Positions 36,909 to 45,580 of a stretch of 64,000 nt of DNA are shown piece after piece. Origin of the DNA: Nitrospira_D sp019636945 (GTDB lineage Bacteria; Nitrospirota; Nitrospiria; Nitrospirales; Nitrospiraceae). The DNA lies in contig NZ_JBLFBO010000007.1 in the NCBI RefSeq assembly GCF_047338595.1, positions 90,216 to 154,215 on the forward strand, read 5' to 3'. The notes beneath the pieces are model-generated. The model was not told the DNA's origin, did no database searches, and saw nothing but the letters and a program-made list of their open reading frames with translations. Position numbers and translations under genes: made by a program. Each line of letters starts with the position of its first letter. The first letter of the stretch is position 1.

Positions 36909-38204
36909 GTGATAAGTCAACAAGTGTGGTGTGATAGAGGTGTTGGATTCAGAAGATTGCTTCGATTCGTAGTTGCGGCTGTGCTTATCTGGGGGGAGTT
37001 GCCTGCGGTGTCGGTGTATGCGGAGACTCAGATCGCTCCCTGGGGCTCTGTGAGGGAACGATACGACAGCAATGTCTGGCGTAGGCCAAAGGAGCTACTA
37101 AGGGACGCACAGGGGAACGCCCCACAACTCTATGATTTTGTCACGACTGTGAGAGGCGGCCTCGCCCTGCGGCATGAGGGACGTGACATTGAAGCGGACC
37201 TGAAGGTGGGGGGAGACTATAATAAGTTTGTGTACAATACTGGCTTGGACTTTTATGCCGCAGCACTCACTGGCACGATTGGCTTGGATCGATGGGTTGA
37301 TCAGTATGTCAGAGGGGCGAAATTGAGCATCGACCAGAACTTGTTTTATTCACCAGAGCAATCGATTAGCAGAGGGACTGGGAGTGAAGACTTCGAGAGT
37401 GGCCTCCTAACGTTTCGGCGGAGCAGGCTTCTGAACACCACGGCCTTCCATGGGAGCTATCCGCTATCCAGAGATATTTCTTTAGAAGGTGGGTATATAT
37501 TTGGTCTTCGGAGACTGACCAGTCGGACAGAAGGCGGGGATGTAGCCGGGGCAACCTTCTTCAACTCGATGACTCACACATGGCAGGGAGGGCCTCGATA
37601 TAATCTGACAAAAAATGACAGTGTCGCTGCCTTGTATAAACAGACGTTTTTTACCCAGGAAAGGGCCGAAGGCGGCAGGACATTTAGTACCAATATCATC
37701 ACTCTTGAAGGTGACTATACGAAGGTGTTTCCGGAGTGGACGTTCACAGCCCGCGGAGGTGTCACGTTTGTCGAACCGGCTGGGCGGTCGCTGCCGTCTG
37801 GTTCCATCCGGGTCACAACTAAACCGGAACGGGATACTGTCCTCGGTCTGATGCTTTCACGGGAAGCAAGACCGTCATTCTTTTTACAGGGCGGAGCGCG
37901 GATCGCCCATATTGCAAAGGCGACGATCAGCCATAGAGTTTACGAGCGACTCAGTGTTGTAGGGAGTGCTCAGTATACCCTTAGTCAATTTTTCCCAAAT
38001 TCAGGTTCTCAATATCAGTTTTTCGTTGGAACATCAAGGCTTGAGTATAAGTTGACGAGGAACATCCGAGGAGAGGTCTTTTATAGCTACCAACACATTA
38101 ACTCAGATACAACATCGCTTGACTACCAGGTATCACGTCATCAAGTAGGAGTTATGCTGTCGGTGTTGTTTGAATCGCTAGGAGAATCGTTCGAATTCGA
38201 TTAG
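36909..38204 (+). CDS. Outer-membrane beta-barrel protein of a polysaccharide system
   Basis: A 431-residue protein with a signal peptide (RFVVAAVLIWGELPAVSVYA, cleavage after YA). The rest is made of alternating amphipathic beta-strands with many aromatic girdle residues, like the BBP2-type barrels found beside Wza-like proteins in exopolysaccharide clusters. The GTG at 36909 has AAAGGA six bases upstream and is preferred to the ATG at 36867, which lacks a ribosome-binding site. Function in export is inferred from family and position. Confidence 0.72.
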   Translation: MISQQVWCDRGVGFRRLLRFVVAAVLIWGELPAVSVYAETQIAPWGSVRERYDSNVWRRPKELLRDAQGNAPQLYDFVTTVRGGLALRHEGRDIEADLKVGGDYNKFVYNTGLDFYAAALTGTIGLDRWVDQYVRGAKLSIDQNLFYSPEQSISRGTGSEDFESGLLTFRRSRLLNTTAFHGSYPLSRDISLEGGYIFGLRRLTSRTEGGDVAGATFFNSMTHTWQGGPRYNLTKNDSVAALYKQTFFTQERAEGGRTFSTNIITLEGDYTKVFPEWTFTARGGVTFVEPAGRSLPSGSIRVTTKPERDTVLGLMLSREARPSFFLQGGARIAHIAKATISHRVYERLSVVGSAQYTLSQFFPNSGSQYQFFVGTSRLEYKLTRNIRGEVFYSYQHINSDTTSLDYQVSRHQVGVMLSVLFESLGESFEFD

Positions 38205-38506
38205 GTGCGGGGGCAACCCCGGAGGCATATGGTTGGTTCATGCGGAATCGATTAGCTATGGGTCGGACTTTAGATTGTACATGACGCTGTCGTTTGGTCT
38301 GCGCATCAACAGAGGGGTTCCACTCACCTTAATTGAAGAAGGATTTCGCGATCGGTCACACATGTTATGAGGATGTTGCAGTAGTTCATTGCGCGCCTCC
38401 CTGGGGCATCGAAGCAACTCTTTGTAAGCAATGACGGTTCCAAGTGGTTTGGAACGTGTGGCGGATGGAGACTTGTCCATTCGTGAATAAGTCTGATCAG
38501 AGTCCG

Positions 38507-39253
38507 ATGACTCCCCTCGAAAATCATATCGCCGTTGTGACGGGGGCGAGCAGTGGAATTGGAAAGGCGATCGCGTTACGTCTTTCCGAAGAGGGTGCTT
38601 CTCTTTGTTTAGTCGGTCGGAACAATGACATCCTTCAGGAGGTAGCTGAAAATATTAAAAAGAAGAGAGGCGGATTCTCGTCTCAAGTCAAGACTTACCA
38701 AGTAGATCTAAAAACAGATGAGCAGATACATCAACTCCGGGAACAGATTCAAAAGGATTTTGGATCTGTCGACATACTGGTTCATAGCGCTGGCCTTTTC
38801 TACATGGGGAGAGTTAAGGACGTGTCAATTCGGTATTTCGATGAGCAGTATCAGGTGAATGTCCGCGCCCCTTACCTCCTGACGCAGACGATGCTTCCCA
38901 TGATACGGTCTCGGGCCGGACAGGTTGTGTTTATTAACTCAAGCGTTGGTGTGAAGGCAAAGGCAATGGTCAGCCAATATGCCGCAACCAAGCATGCACT
39001 GAGAGCGGTGGCAGATAGTTTGCGTGAAGAGGTCAATGCCGATGGGATCAGGGTTGTAAGTATCTATCTGGGCAGGACAGCTACACCGATGCAGGCAGCT
39101 ATTTATGAGAGGGAAGGGAGAGTGTATCAGCCTGAGCAGCTAATGCAGCCGCAAGATGTGTCTGAAGCGGTGGTCAATGTGCTTGCTTTACCCAAAAGTA
39201 TCGAGGTGACCGACTTCCATATAAGGCCGTTGCATAAATCTGACGACATCTGA
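38507..39253 (+). CDS. Short-chain dehydrogenase/reductase
   Basis: Classical SDR of about 248 residues. The cofactor motif is VTGASSGIGKA at the start, NVRAPYLLTQ in the middle, and the catalytic set is SSVGVKAKAMVSQYAATKHA (Ser, Tyr, Lys). I chose the ATG at 38507 because it gives the usual few residues before the first strand; in-frame starts at 38465 and 38444 are possible. The substrate is unknown. The preceding 300 bases show no gene. Confidence 0.82.
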   Translation: MTPLENHIAVVTGASSGIGKAIALRLSEEGASLCLVGRNNDILQEVAENIKKKRGGFSSQVKTYQVDLKTDEQIHQLREQIQKDFGSVDILVHSAGLFYMGRVKDVSIRYFDEQYQVNVRAPYLLTQTMLPMIRSRAGQVVFINSSVGVKAKAMVSQYAATKHALRAVADSLREEVNADGIRVVSIYLGRTATPMQAAIYEREGRVYQPEQLMQPQDVSEAVVNVLALPKSIEVTDFHIRPLHKSDDI

Positions 39254-39632
39254 TCATCACGCGTCAAGAGTGACCTGGGCTAGATAGGGCGCTGAGGGAG
39301 ATCGACCGGGCTGCCAACCGATTTCCGTCACTCGCTGTAGCAAGGTAAGGTCTAACAAGCTGTATGATCGAAAACCGCGTGCAATGATGGCAGACTTTTC
39401 CTAAGTCTTTCGGCATAAGGGTTCCCAGACAGTTAGGTTAAGTCTGACTGTGGCACGAAATACGGCGTCGCCAGAGCGCGGGAGAGAGCTCGCAGTCAGA
39501 GCAGTCTGGAGTACCAATCATACCGGACCGAGACACGGTGTTCGTAGGTCATCTGTTAGATGAAATCACGTTATGGGTCTAGACGCAGAGCGCTCACAGC
39601 AGCGGTATTAAGAGGAGTTACACGAGGAATTT
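39254..39632. other. Gene-free stretch before the ABC exporter
   Basis: A 379-base gap upstream of the wzm-like gene. No gene is recognised. GAGG lies five bases before the ATG at 39633. The promoter of the wzm-wzt pair probably lies here, but no clear -35/-10 pair stands out. Confidence 0.35.
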
Positions 39633-40463
39633 ATGGAAGGACATGTTGAGGTAATTCGGATTGAGCCATCCCGAGGGTGGGTATCTCTTCAACTGAAAGA
39701 GTTATGGGCCTATCGTGAGCTGCTCTACTTCTTGATCTGGCGCGATGTAAAGGTGCGCTATAAGCAGACAGCGCTCGGGGTGGGTTGGGCCGTTATCCAA
39801 CCCGTGACTACGATGATTGTCTTTAGCGTATTCTTTGGACGATTGGGAAAGATCCCTTCCGACGGAATTCCCTATCCGATCTTCGCATATGCGGCCTTGG
39901 TTCCCTGGACTTTTTTTGCCCAGGGGATGGGGCAAGCATCCAACAGTCTCGTAGGAAGCGCGAATCTGATCAAGAAAGTCTATTTCCCGAGGCTTTCGGT
40001 CCCGATCGCATCAGTGACTTCCGGAATCATCGATTTTTCAATTGCCTTTGTCATACTGCTCGGCATGATGCTTTACTACGGCATCCTTCCCACGCTCAAT
40101 GTGATTTGGCTTCCCTGCTTGCTTGTGCTCACGGTCGTGACGTCGCTTGGTGTCTCGCTCTGGCTGTCTGCCTTGAACGTTCAATTTCGAGATGTGCGGC
40201 ATGTGCTTCCGTTTCTGATTCAACTCTGGTTCTTCGCAACGCCCGTCGCGTATCCGAGCAGTTTGTTGTCGGAACCGTGGCGGACTCTCTATAGCCTTAA
40301 TCCAATGGTCGGAGTGGTCGAGGGATTTCGTTGGGCCTTACTTGGGACAGAAACTGCCCCAGGACCGATGTTAATCGTTTCTTCGCTGACCGCCCTGGCA
40401 CTTTTGGTTGGAGGAGCATTTTACTTCCGCCGATTGGAAAAAACTTTTGCGGATGTAATTTGA
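39633..40463 (+). CDS. wzm: ABC-2 type polysaccharide export permease
   Basis: Membrane subunit of an O-antigen/teichoic-acid type ABC exporter (Wzm/TagG, 276 residues). The opening LLYFLIWRDVKVRYKQTALG and FSVFFGRLGKIPSDGIPYPIF are typical. Six membrane segments follow, with VQFRDVRHVLPFLIQLWFFA in the ABC-2 domain. It forms the exporter with the wzt-like gene 111 bases later, moving lipid-linked glycan across the inner membrane. Confidence 0.94.
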   Translation: MEGHVEVIRIEPSRGWVSLQLKELWAYRELLYFLIWRDVKVRYKQTALGVGWAVIQPVTTMIVFSVFFGRLGKIPSDGIPYPIFAYAALVPWTFFAQGMGQASNSLVGSANLIKKVYFPRLSVPIASVTSGIIDFSIAFVILLGMMLYYGILPTLNVIWLPCLLVLTVVTSLGVSLWLSALNVQFRDVRHVLPFLIQLWFFATPVAYPSSLLSEPWRTLYSLNPMVGVVEGFRWALLGTETAPGPMLIVSSLTALALLVGGAFYFRRLEKTFADVI

Positions 40464-40574
40464 TTGCGTGAGAACTGAACCTCGGCGAAAACTCCAGGCT
40501 TCGTACTGAAAGGCTAAGGGGTAATTCTGTGCGGTTGGCTTCAGCGCTGCATTCATAGCACATAACGAGGAGTC

Positions 40575-41876
40575 ATGGACGATATCGCCATACGAGTAGA
40601 AGGAATCGGCAAGCAGTACCGTATCGGGAAAAGGGAAAAGTATAAAACGCTGCGGGATTCCATCGCGTCAGCGCTCGGCGCACCGTTTCAGAAGACATGG
40701 CAATTGTTCCAGGGATGGAAGACGGACGATGACAAGTCGGATCAGACGTTCTGGGCATTGGACGACATTTCGTTTGAGGTGAAGCAGGGTGAAGTCATCG
40801 GAGTGATCGGCGGCAATGGGGCCGGCAAGAGCACACTCTTGAAAATACTCTCGCGCATCGCTGAACCGACGGTGGGATTCGCCGAAATTCGAGGACGTGT
40901 AGGATCACTCCTCGAAGTAGGCACGGGGTTTCATCCGGAGCTGACGGGAAGGGAGAATACCTATCTGAACGGGGCGATTCTTGGCATGAAGCGGTCGGAT
41001 ATCGACAGAAAGTTTGACGAAATCGTCGCCTTTTCCGAGGTGGAAAAGTTTATCGATACCCCTGTGAAGCACTACTCCAGTGGGATGTATCTGCGACTGG
41101 CCTTTTCCGTCGCGGCGCATCTTGAACCGGAAATTCTCTTGGTCGATGAGGTACTGGCGGTCGGGGATGCGGGATTCCAAAAAAAATGTCTCGGCAAGAT
41201 GGAAAGTGTCGCCAAGGAGGGACGGACGGTCTTGTTTGTCAGTCACAATCTGGGAGCCATCACGCAACTGTGTGGAAGGGCCGTGCAATTGGAGAAGGGC
41301 AGATTAAAGCGTGTTGGCCCTGCGGTCGAAGTGGTGAACACCTATTTAGTGGCATTGTTTGGAACGGAAACCAAGTCGAGTTGGTCAATCGAATCTTCCC
41401 AACTCAAGGACTCTGAGGTTCGATTTACATCGGCTCGGCTGTTGTCGAGCGATGGGCAACCTCGATCCGTCATGAACTTTGACGATTCGCTTGTAGTTGA
41501 AGTTGCATACGACGTGAACGTTCCGATCAAAGGTCTCTCGGTAACGATTCATCTGTTCGACTCGATGAATAATATCGTGTTTGAATCGATCGATACCGAT
41601 ATGCCGGAATGGAGAGGGCGTGTCAGAGAGCCGGGTTGCTATCGTGCCACTACCACGATTCCCCCATGTTTGCTGAGACCTGGCCGCTACTACGTATCCT
41701 TTGTGGCATATGTCCAAGGTGCAAGTAGTTTCAAACTGTTTCAGCAGCTTGAGGGGGCATTAGCGTTCGATGTATCGGAGGTGGGGTATACGTTTCTTCC
41801 GGGCCGGCTTGGTATCGTTTCGCCCGTACTTGATTGGAAGGTGTGTCGACTCACTGACAATGGTCAAATGACGTAG
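40575..41876 (+). CDS. wzt: ABC exporter ATPase with C-terminal glycan-binding domain
   Basis: ATPase subunit of the exporter. Walker A is GGNGAGKSTLLK, the signature is HYSSGMYLRLAF and Walker B is EILLVDEVLAVGD. Residues 1-245 form the ATPase. The remainder (about 270-433) is a Wzt-C type beta-sandwich, which in O9a-type systems recognises the chain terminus. This suggests export of a finished, capped polymer. GAGGAG precedes the ATG. Confidence 0.94.
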   Translation: MDDIAIRVEGIGKQYRIGKREKYKTLRDSIASALGAPFQKTWQLFQGWKTDDDKSDQTFWALDDISFEVKQGEVIGVIGGNGAGKSTLLKILSRIAEPTVGFAEIRGRVGSLLEVGTGFHPELTGRENTYLNGAILGMKRSDIDRKFDEIVAFSEVEKFIDTPVKHYSSGMYLRLAFSVAAHLEPEILLVDEVLAVGDAGFQKKCLGKMESVAKEGRTVLFVSHNLGAITQLCGRAVQLEKGRLKRVGPAVEVVNTYLVALFGTETKSSWSIESSQLKDSEVRFTSARLLSSDGQPRSVMNFDDSLVVEVAYDVNVPIKGLSVTIHLFDSMNNIVFESIDTDMPEWRGRVREPGCYRATTTIPPCLLRPGRYYVSFVAYVQGASSFKLFQQLEGALAFDVSEVGYTFLPGRLGIVSPVLDWKVCRLTDNGQMT

Positions 41877-41966
41877 CGATGGCGCTGCCTGTCAAACTGC
41901 TTTACATTTCCGCGACAGTTCCAAACGCATTGGTAAATCTCAGACCAAGGCCTTCATCCGCTTGAG

Positions 41967-42149
41967 TTAGTCGTCGAGACTGTCACACCGCAGCATACGC
42001 AGTACCATGTCCAGCTTCTTCCGTGATGACCAATTCAAGGGTAGAGCAAGGTCGATTTTCCTGAACGCATCCATTACTAACGGGCAGTATGCCCCAATGC
42101 TGTGTCCAAAGAAATCGTGGGGCTGGTGAATGCGCATCTGCGCCCGCAT
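41967..42149 (-). other. Short open frame of unknown origin between wzt and the GT gene
   Basis: A 60-codon minus-strand frame with a protein-like composition (HDFFGHSIGAYCPLVMDAFR, then ALPLNWSSRKKLDMVLRMLR). No family is recognised. It overlaps the inverted repeat at 42125-42154 and lies at the edge of the rearranged region, so it may be a gene end left by rearrangement. Confidence 0.3.
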
Positions 42150-42154
42150 TCACC
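42125..42154. repeat. Perfect 10-base inverted repeat
   Basis: GGTGAATGCG (42125-42134) and CGCATTCACC (42145-42154) are perfect complements around a 10-base loop. It lies downstream of the minus-strand GT gene and close to the point where gene direction switches after wzt. It could be a terminator or a mobile-element end. Confidence 0.45.
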
Positions 42155-42177
42155 TGTTAGACTCGGAACTTGAAACC

Positions 42178-42197
42178 ACCCTCTACAAATAGAGGGT
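42178..42197 (-). terminator. Hairpin overlapping the stop codon of GT copy A
   Basis: ACCCTCTA (42178-42185) and TAGAGGGT (42190-42197) pair perfectly around four bases. On the minus strand the stem includes the TAG stop of the glycosyltransferase and is followed by GGTTTCAAG. It is a compact stem with a poor T-run. Confidence 0.45.
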
Positions 42198-43097
42198 CCG
42201 ATGGGCTAGTGACCCGCGCACCCGCCCCCAGCAGAGGGCTGTCTTGCGGAGTAGCTGCTCCTTCACCTTCGCGTTTCCCTTCAGCACGAGGGGGAGGTTA
42301 GTGACCATCTCCCTATATTTATGGAGCACTGCCTTGATGGACGGGCGAGGCATTCCGTGGCCGGCGAACTGTGTGTAGAGATAGGCATGGGCCTCGCCAT
42401 ACTGTACGTGTTGTTTCCACATGGCTTGCTGCGTTTCCCGGTACCGGTAATGAATCAGCGCGGCTGGTACCGGATGGAGTGGATAGCCCTGCAGTTGCAG
42501 CCGCCAGGAGAGCTCAACATCTTCCCCAATGGGAGCCTCCTCGTTGAACCCCCCGACGCGCTCGAAGGCTTCGCGTGAAAGCCCCAGAACGGCACCGCAA
42601 GCAAATGGCAGAAAATGCAGATTCCGTTTCGTTGCATAGTTTTGTGGCTTGGGAGGACAGACTTTGCCCTCGTTAAGGAGCGCGACGTCTATGGTACCGG
42701 CGACAAAATCATGCTGCTCCAGAGCGTCAGCCATTGCCGCCAGCCACCCCGGCGCGACCACATCATCGGCATCACAAAATAGAAAGACATCTCCTTTCGC
42801 GGCTCGTGCCCCGACATTACGGGCATACGCCGCAGTCTGCTTGTCCGTAGCCTGTACGAAACGGAGTTGTGGCATCTGTTGCTGATACTGGCGGATCACG
42901 GTCGCGGAGTCGTCCGCCGACTGATTATCGACCGCCACAATCTCCCAGCTGCCGTCAAATTCCTGCTCCTTCAGCGCCTTGAGTTGGTGGCCCAAGGTAG
43001 CCGCAGCGTTGTACACCGGAATAATGACGCTGACCAGCTGACGCCGTCGTGGACATGCAGGTGTCACTTCTTCCTCATCTCTCTCTTCCCTATCCAT
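42183..43097 (-). CDS. Family 2 glycosyltransferase, copy A
   Basis: GT-A fold sugar transferase, 304 residues, cytoplasmic. It opens with VSVIIPVYNAAATLGHQL, then has VDNQSADDS, YARNVGARAAKGDVFLFCD with the metal-binding DAD motif, and the acceptor-side GEDVELSWRLQ. Residues up to about 215 are nearly identical to copy B (46196-47113), while the last 90 differ at many positions. It runs opposite to the surrounding cluster genes. GGAGG precedes the ATG. Donor and acceptor are unknown. Confidence 0.88.
   Translation of the reverse strand: MDREERDEEEVTPACPRRRQLVSVIIPVYNAAATLGHQLKALKEQEFDGSWEIVAVDNQSADDSATVIRQYQQQMPQLRFVQATDKQTAAYARNVGARAAKGDVFLFCDADDVVAPGWLAAMADALEQHDFVAGTIDVALLNEGKVCPPKPQNYATKRNLHFLPFACGAVLGLSREAFERVGGFNEEAPIGEDVELSWRLQLQGYPLHPVPAALIHYRYRETQQAMWKQHVQYGEAHAYLYTQFAGHGMPRPSIKAVLHKYREMVTNLPLVLKGNAKVKEQLLRKTALCWGRVRGSLAHRTLYL
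42457..43066 (-). repeat. Inverted 610-base repeat, arm A
   Basis: In the parts I compared, this stretch is the reverse complement of 46230-46839, with a single difference near the 5' end of the genes (CGA versus CGG codon). Identity starts at TGACACCTGC and stops abruptly at GCGCT. Beyond that point the two glycosyltransferase genes diverge strongly. The loop between the arms is about 3.2 kb. Confidence 0.88.
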
Positions 43098-43141
43098 ATG
43101 ACCTCCAACCTCGTGCTTGCTTTGATCAATTGTCGGTCAGA

Positions 43142-43276
43142 CTAGCGCCTCAAGCACTTTGCGATGTCCTGTGCGTCGTACTCGAGGAGGCGGCGTATCA
43201 ACCAGCCTCCAAGAAACCCGGTGGCACCCGTCACCAAGACTGTTTTTCCGGACCAGAAGGAGAAGATGTTATGCAT
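43142..43276 (-). pseudogene. Truncated N-terminus of a nucleotide-sugar dehydratase
   Basis: The 44 codons carry only the start of an extended SDR: FWSGKTVLVTGATGFLGGWL is the NAD-binding opening typical of CDP-glucose or GDP-mannose 4,6-dehydratase relatives. The frame then ends, with the catalytic two-thirds missing. It lies 44 bases upstream of GT copy A on the same strand. It could be the lost dehydratase partner of the rfbF-like gene, but that is a guess. The following stretch (43277-43670) holds no recognised gene. Confidence 0.65.
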
Positions 43277-43840
43277 GGTGTGAACCTTATCAGAATCGAG
43301 CAGAGTTCTATAAGGCCATTGTTCCGATGACCCGTTCACAGAAGTTGAAGGGTGATGTAAAGGAGCAAGAATGCACACCGTGCAATATCACTCTCGTCAT
43401 ACTATGCGATATCGAACGCAACATCTGTGCTTAAAAGGCACTGGTTGAATACATCAAAGAAGTCAGTCTGTTCGGATACTGGAACAAGTGTGAATCTTTT
43501 TCCAAGTGAAGGTGTGCTGACAGTAATGTGGGTAACGGTTCTAGTGAAAAGAGAGGCGTATGCTAAGAGTATCAATCAGTTATGTGCGCTGCGCCGATGG
43601 GAGGAGGGTATAGGAGTGGAGGTGTATGGTTTAGGATACAGCCGTACAGGCTCTTTTCTATGGTTGGTGGTGAGAGGTGGCTCCGCTTGTTTGGACAGTC
43701 TCTGCCAGTTCATAAGTGGCGCCTGGCGGTTTGGGCCTATGCAGTGGAAGGCTGTGCAGGCCGGTTTTCCCAGTACACGCGATCGGGCGTGCGTCTGTCA
43801 GCCGAGCGCGGCGACCTAAGTTGATTATAGAAATGAAGAA

Positions 43841-43860
43841 CCCCGCCCTTCCAGGCGGGG
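43841..43860. repeat. IS200/IS605 end hairpin, downstream of tnpA
   Basis: Seven-base stem (CCCCGCC with GGCGGGG) and six-base loop. This is the recognition structure expected near the right end of an IS200/IS605 element when read in the tnpA direction. Confidence 0.8.
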
Positions 43861-43865
43861 TCTCC

Positions 43866-44297
43866 TCACAATTCAAGCTGCGCTTGACCCGTCTCCTGCT
43901 CGCCTTGGTGCTGGACATAGTGCCGAATCGTGGCCTCGTTGATGCCTACTGTGGAGGCGAAAAATCCTCGTGCCCAAACTCCGCCATCATCCCAATACAC
44001 TTTGCGTACCATGTGCGGGAATTTCTCTTTCAGCTGCCGACTGGTCACACTTTTCAAGGTTTCCACCACCCTTGAAACCGCGTATTTCGGTGGAATCACC
44101 ATGTGCAAATGGACATGGTCCCGATCCACCCCAATTTCCTCCAGAAACCAATCGGGGTGAAATTCCCGCACGCTCCGGAGGACCTTCTTCAGGTATTCAG
44201 CTACTCCGGGCACGAGGATTTTTCGCCGGTACCGCGTCACCCACACCAAATGGTACTGAGTCTTGTACACCACATGAGCCTGTCGATGGAGTTTCAT
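43866..44297 (-). CDS. tnpA: IS200/IS605-family Y1 transposase TnpA
   Basis: HUH single-strand transposase, 143 residues, complete. The metal-binding HUH motif is DHVHLHMVIPP near 60-70, and the catalytic Tyr lies in ATIRHYVQHQGEQE near 125. The opening HVVYKTQYHLVWVTRYRRKI is typical. It acts on the hairpins flanking it. As the gene and both ends look whole, the element may still be mobile. Confidence 0.93.
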   Translation of the reverse strand: MKLHRQAHVVYKTQYHLVWVTRYRRKILVPGVAEYLKKVLRSVREFHPDWFLEEIGVDRDHVHLHMVIPPKYAVSRVVETLKSVTSRQLKEKFPHMVRKVYWDDGGVWARGFFASTVGINEATIRHYVQHQGEQETGQAQLEL

Positions 44298-44347
44298 CGA
44301 CGGCCATCATAGCACCAGGCGAGCAACAGACGGCGCCCTGCTCACAC

Positions 44348-44367
44348 CCCCACCCTCCCAGGTGGGG
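44348..44367. repeat. IS200/IS605 end hairpin, upstream of tnpA
   Basis: Seven-base stem (CCCCACC with GGTGGGG) and six-base loop, similar to but not identical with the hairpin at the other end. It marks the left end in the tnpA direction. Confidence 0.8.
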
Positions 44368-45110
44368 AACTCCCGCGCAATTAGAGGTAGCGTTCGAGCC
44401 CCTGCTGCGCGTGACGAACCGTCTCGTACGCGTGAAGATAGACATCCTCATCCTTGAGGCTCCGCCAGAGACGCTCCATAAACACATGATCCCGCCAACA
44501 ACTGCGACCATCCATACTGATCTGGATGCCCTGGTCTTTCAGCACGCTCGTGAACTCCAGGCTGGTAAATTGGCACCCCGGATCGGTGTTGAAAATTTCC
44601 GGGTGACCATACTGCGTGATCGCCTCCCGTACCGCCTCAAGACAGAAGCCCGTGGTCAGCGTATTGGAGAGCCACCAGGCCAACACCCGGCGACTGGCCC
44701 AGTCCAGTATGGCAACCAGATATACGAAGCCCCGGCGCATCGGAATGTACGTGATATCGGCAGCCCAGACCTGATTGGGGCGCGTGATTGCCACGTCGCG
44801 CCGGATATAGGGATCGATCCGGTGATCAGGATGCCGTTGCGTGGTGCAGGGCTTGCGATACAGAGCCGTCATCCCAATGTGCCACATGAGGCTGGCCACA
44901 TGCCGCCACCCGATGGGCTGGCCCGCTTGCCGCAAGAGATCACGGAGCATTCGGGCGCCCGCAAACGGATACGGCAGATGGAGTTCGTTAATCCAACCCA
45001 GCAGGGCTAGCGCCGTGTCGGAAACTGGTTCGGTTGGTAGTAGGCCGTTGACCGAGACGGTCCGAGGAGCTGACACTGCCGGACGACGGGCAAGGTATGC
45101 GTGGGATCAA

Positions 45111-45408
45111 TCATCGCTTTGCGCTCAGCAAGCCGGCCTTGATAAACGCGCCTTCTAAAAATCATTCTCCAGGGCCATTGCCTGATCTTTGCGTGCGGCG
45201 TCTTGAGATCCGGCGTCTCTGACACCGTCTTCGTCCCACCAAACACATCCGCAGCTCGCGCCAGCAGTTGCTGCGTCCATTTGGTAATTTGAGTAGGGTG
45301 GATGCTGAATTGCTCGGCCAATTCGGCGAGCGTCTTGTCGCCTTTGACAGTAGCCAAGGCCACCTGCGCCCTGAAGGTCGTTCCATGATTCCGTCTCGTT
45401 CGGTTCAT
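45111..45408 (-). pseudogene. IS3-family OrfA with two frameshifts
   Basis: The helix-turn-helix part is intact (RRNHGTTFRAQVALATVKGD, ELAEQFSIHPTQITKW). After HAKIRQ the sequence continues in another frame (MALENDF) and then in a third (LEGAFIKAGLLSAKR) up to the TGA at 45111. Two single-base losses explain this pattern. The intact product would be about 98 residues. Confidence 0.75.
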
Positions 45409-45580
45409 TGCCTTGCTCCTTTAGTGCACCACCTGGTGGCTTGCATAAAGCCAGGCTACCACTTATCACACTGTCTGAATTTCTGGAGCCCCCTCTCAGG
45501 CTGGTCTGATAGCGATACTGGGCAAACGCGCCGGGCTTGCGCTGCAAGGATTCGATTAGATGCCGATAGTCAATAGCGGC

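Larger units (their letters stand above)
43830..44384 (-). mobile_element. IS200/IS605-type element inserted in IS3 orfB
   Basis: A single-gene element of about 0.55 kb. Both ends carry subterminal hairpins: CCCCGCC...GGCGGGG at 43841-43860 and CCCCACC...GGTGGGG at 44348-44367, each with a six-base loop. No tnpB is present, as in the IS200 subgroup. The limits come from where the interrupted IS3 reading frame stops and resumes, so they are accurate only to a few bases. Confidence 0.82.
43737..45114 (-). pseudogene. IS3-family transposase OrfB, frameshifted and interrupted
   Basis: The integrase-core transposase begins MIDPTHTLPVVRQCQLLG at 45114, overlapping the orfA stop (ATGA). A frameshift occurs near 45040-45060. 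The frame then continues (VSDTALALLGWINELHLPYP, PNQVWAADITYIP) to RHAQQGLERYL at 44384. There the IS200/IS605 element intervenes. The missing C-terminus resumes at 43829 (YNQLRSPRSADRRTPDRVYW) and ends at 43737. It cannot make active transposase. Confidence 0.82.
43671..45498 (-). mobile_element. Decayed IS3-family element with an IS200/IS605 insertion inside
   Basis: The ends match as inverted repeats: TGAGAGGTGGCTCC inward from 43671 and TGAGAGGGGGCTCC inward from 45498, with further matches (GACAGT, ATAAGTGG and GCCTGGC) just inside. Length is 1828 bases, or about 1.27 kb after removing the inserted element, normal for IS3. Both open reading frames are broken. No convincing target duplication is seen. 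Confidence 0.8.

Noticed and set aside
43427..43819. 130-codon plus-strand frame across the IS3 end
   Set aside because: It overlaps the IS3 inverted repeat and the orfB C-terminus on the other strand and has no family resemblance.
43970..45010. 346-codon plus-strand frame through the IS elements
   Set aside because: It is antisense to TnpA and the IS3 transposase, which are clearly the coding strand.
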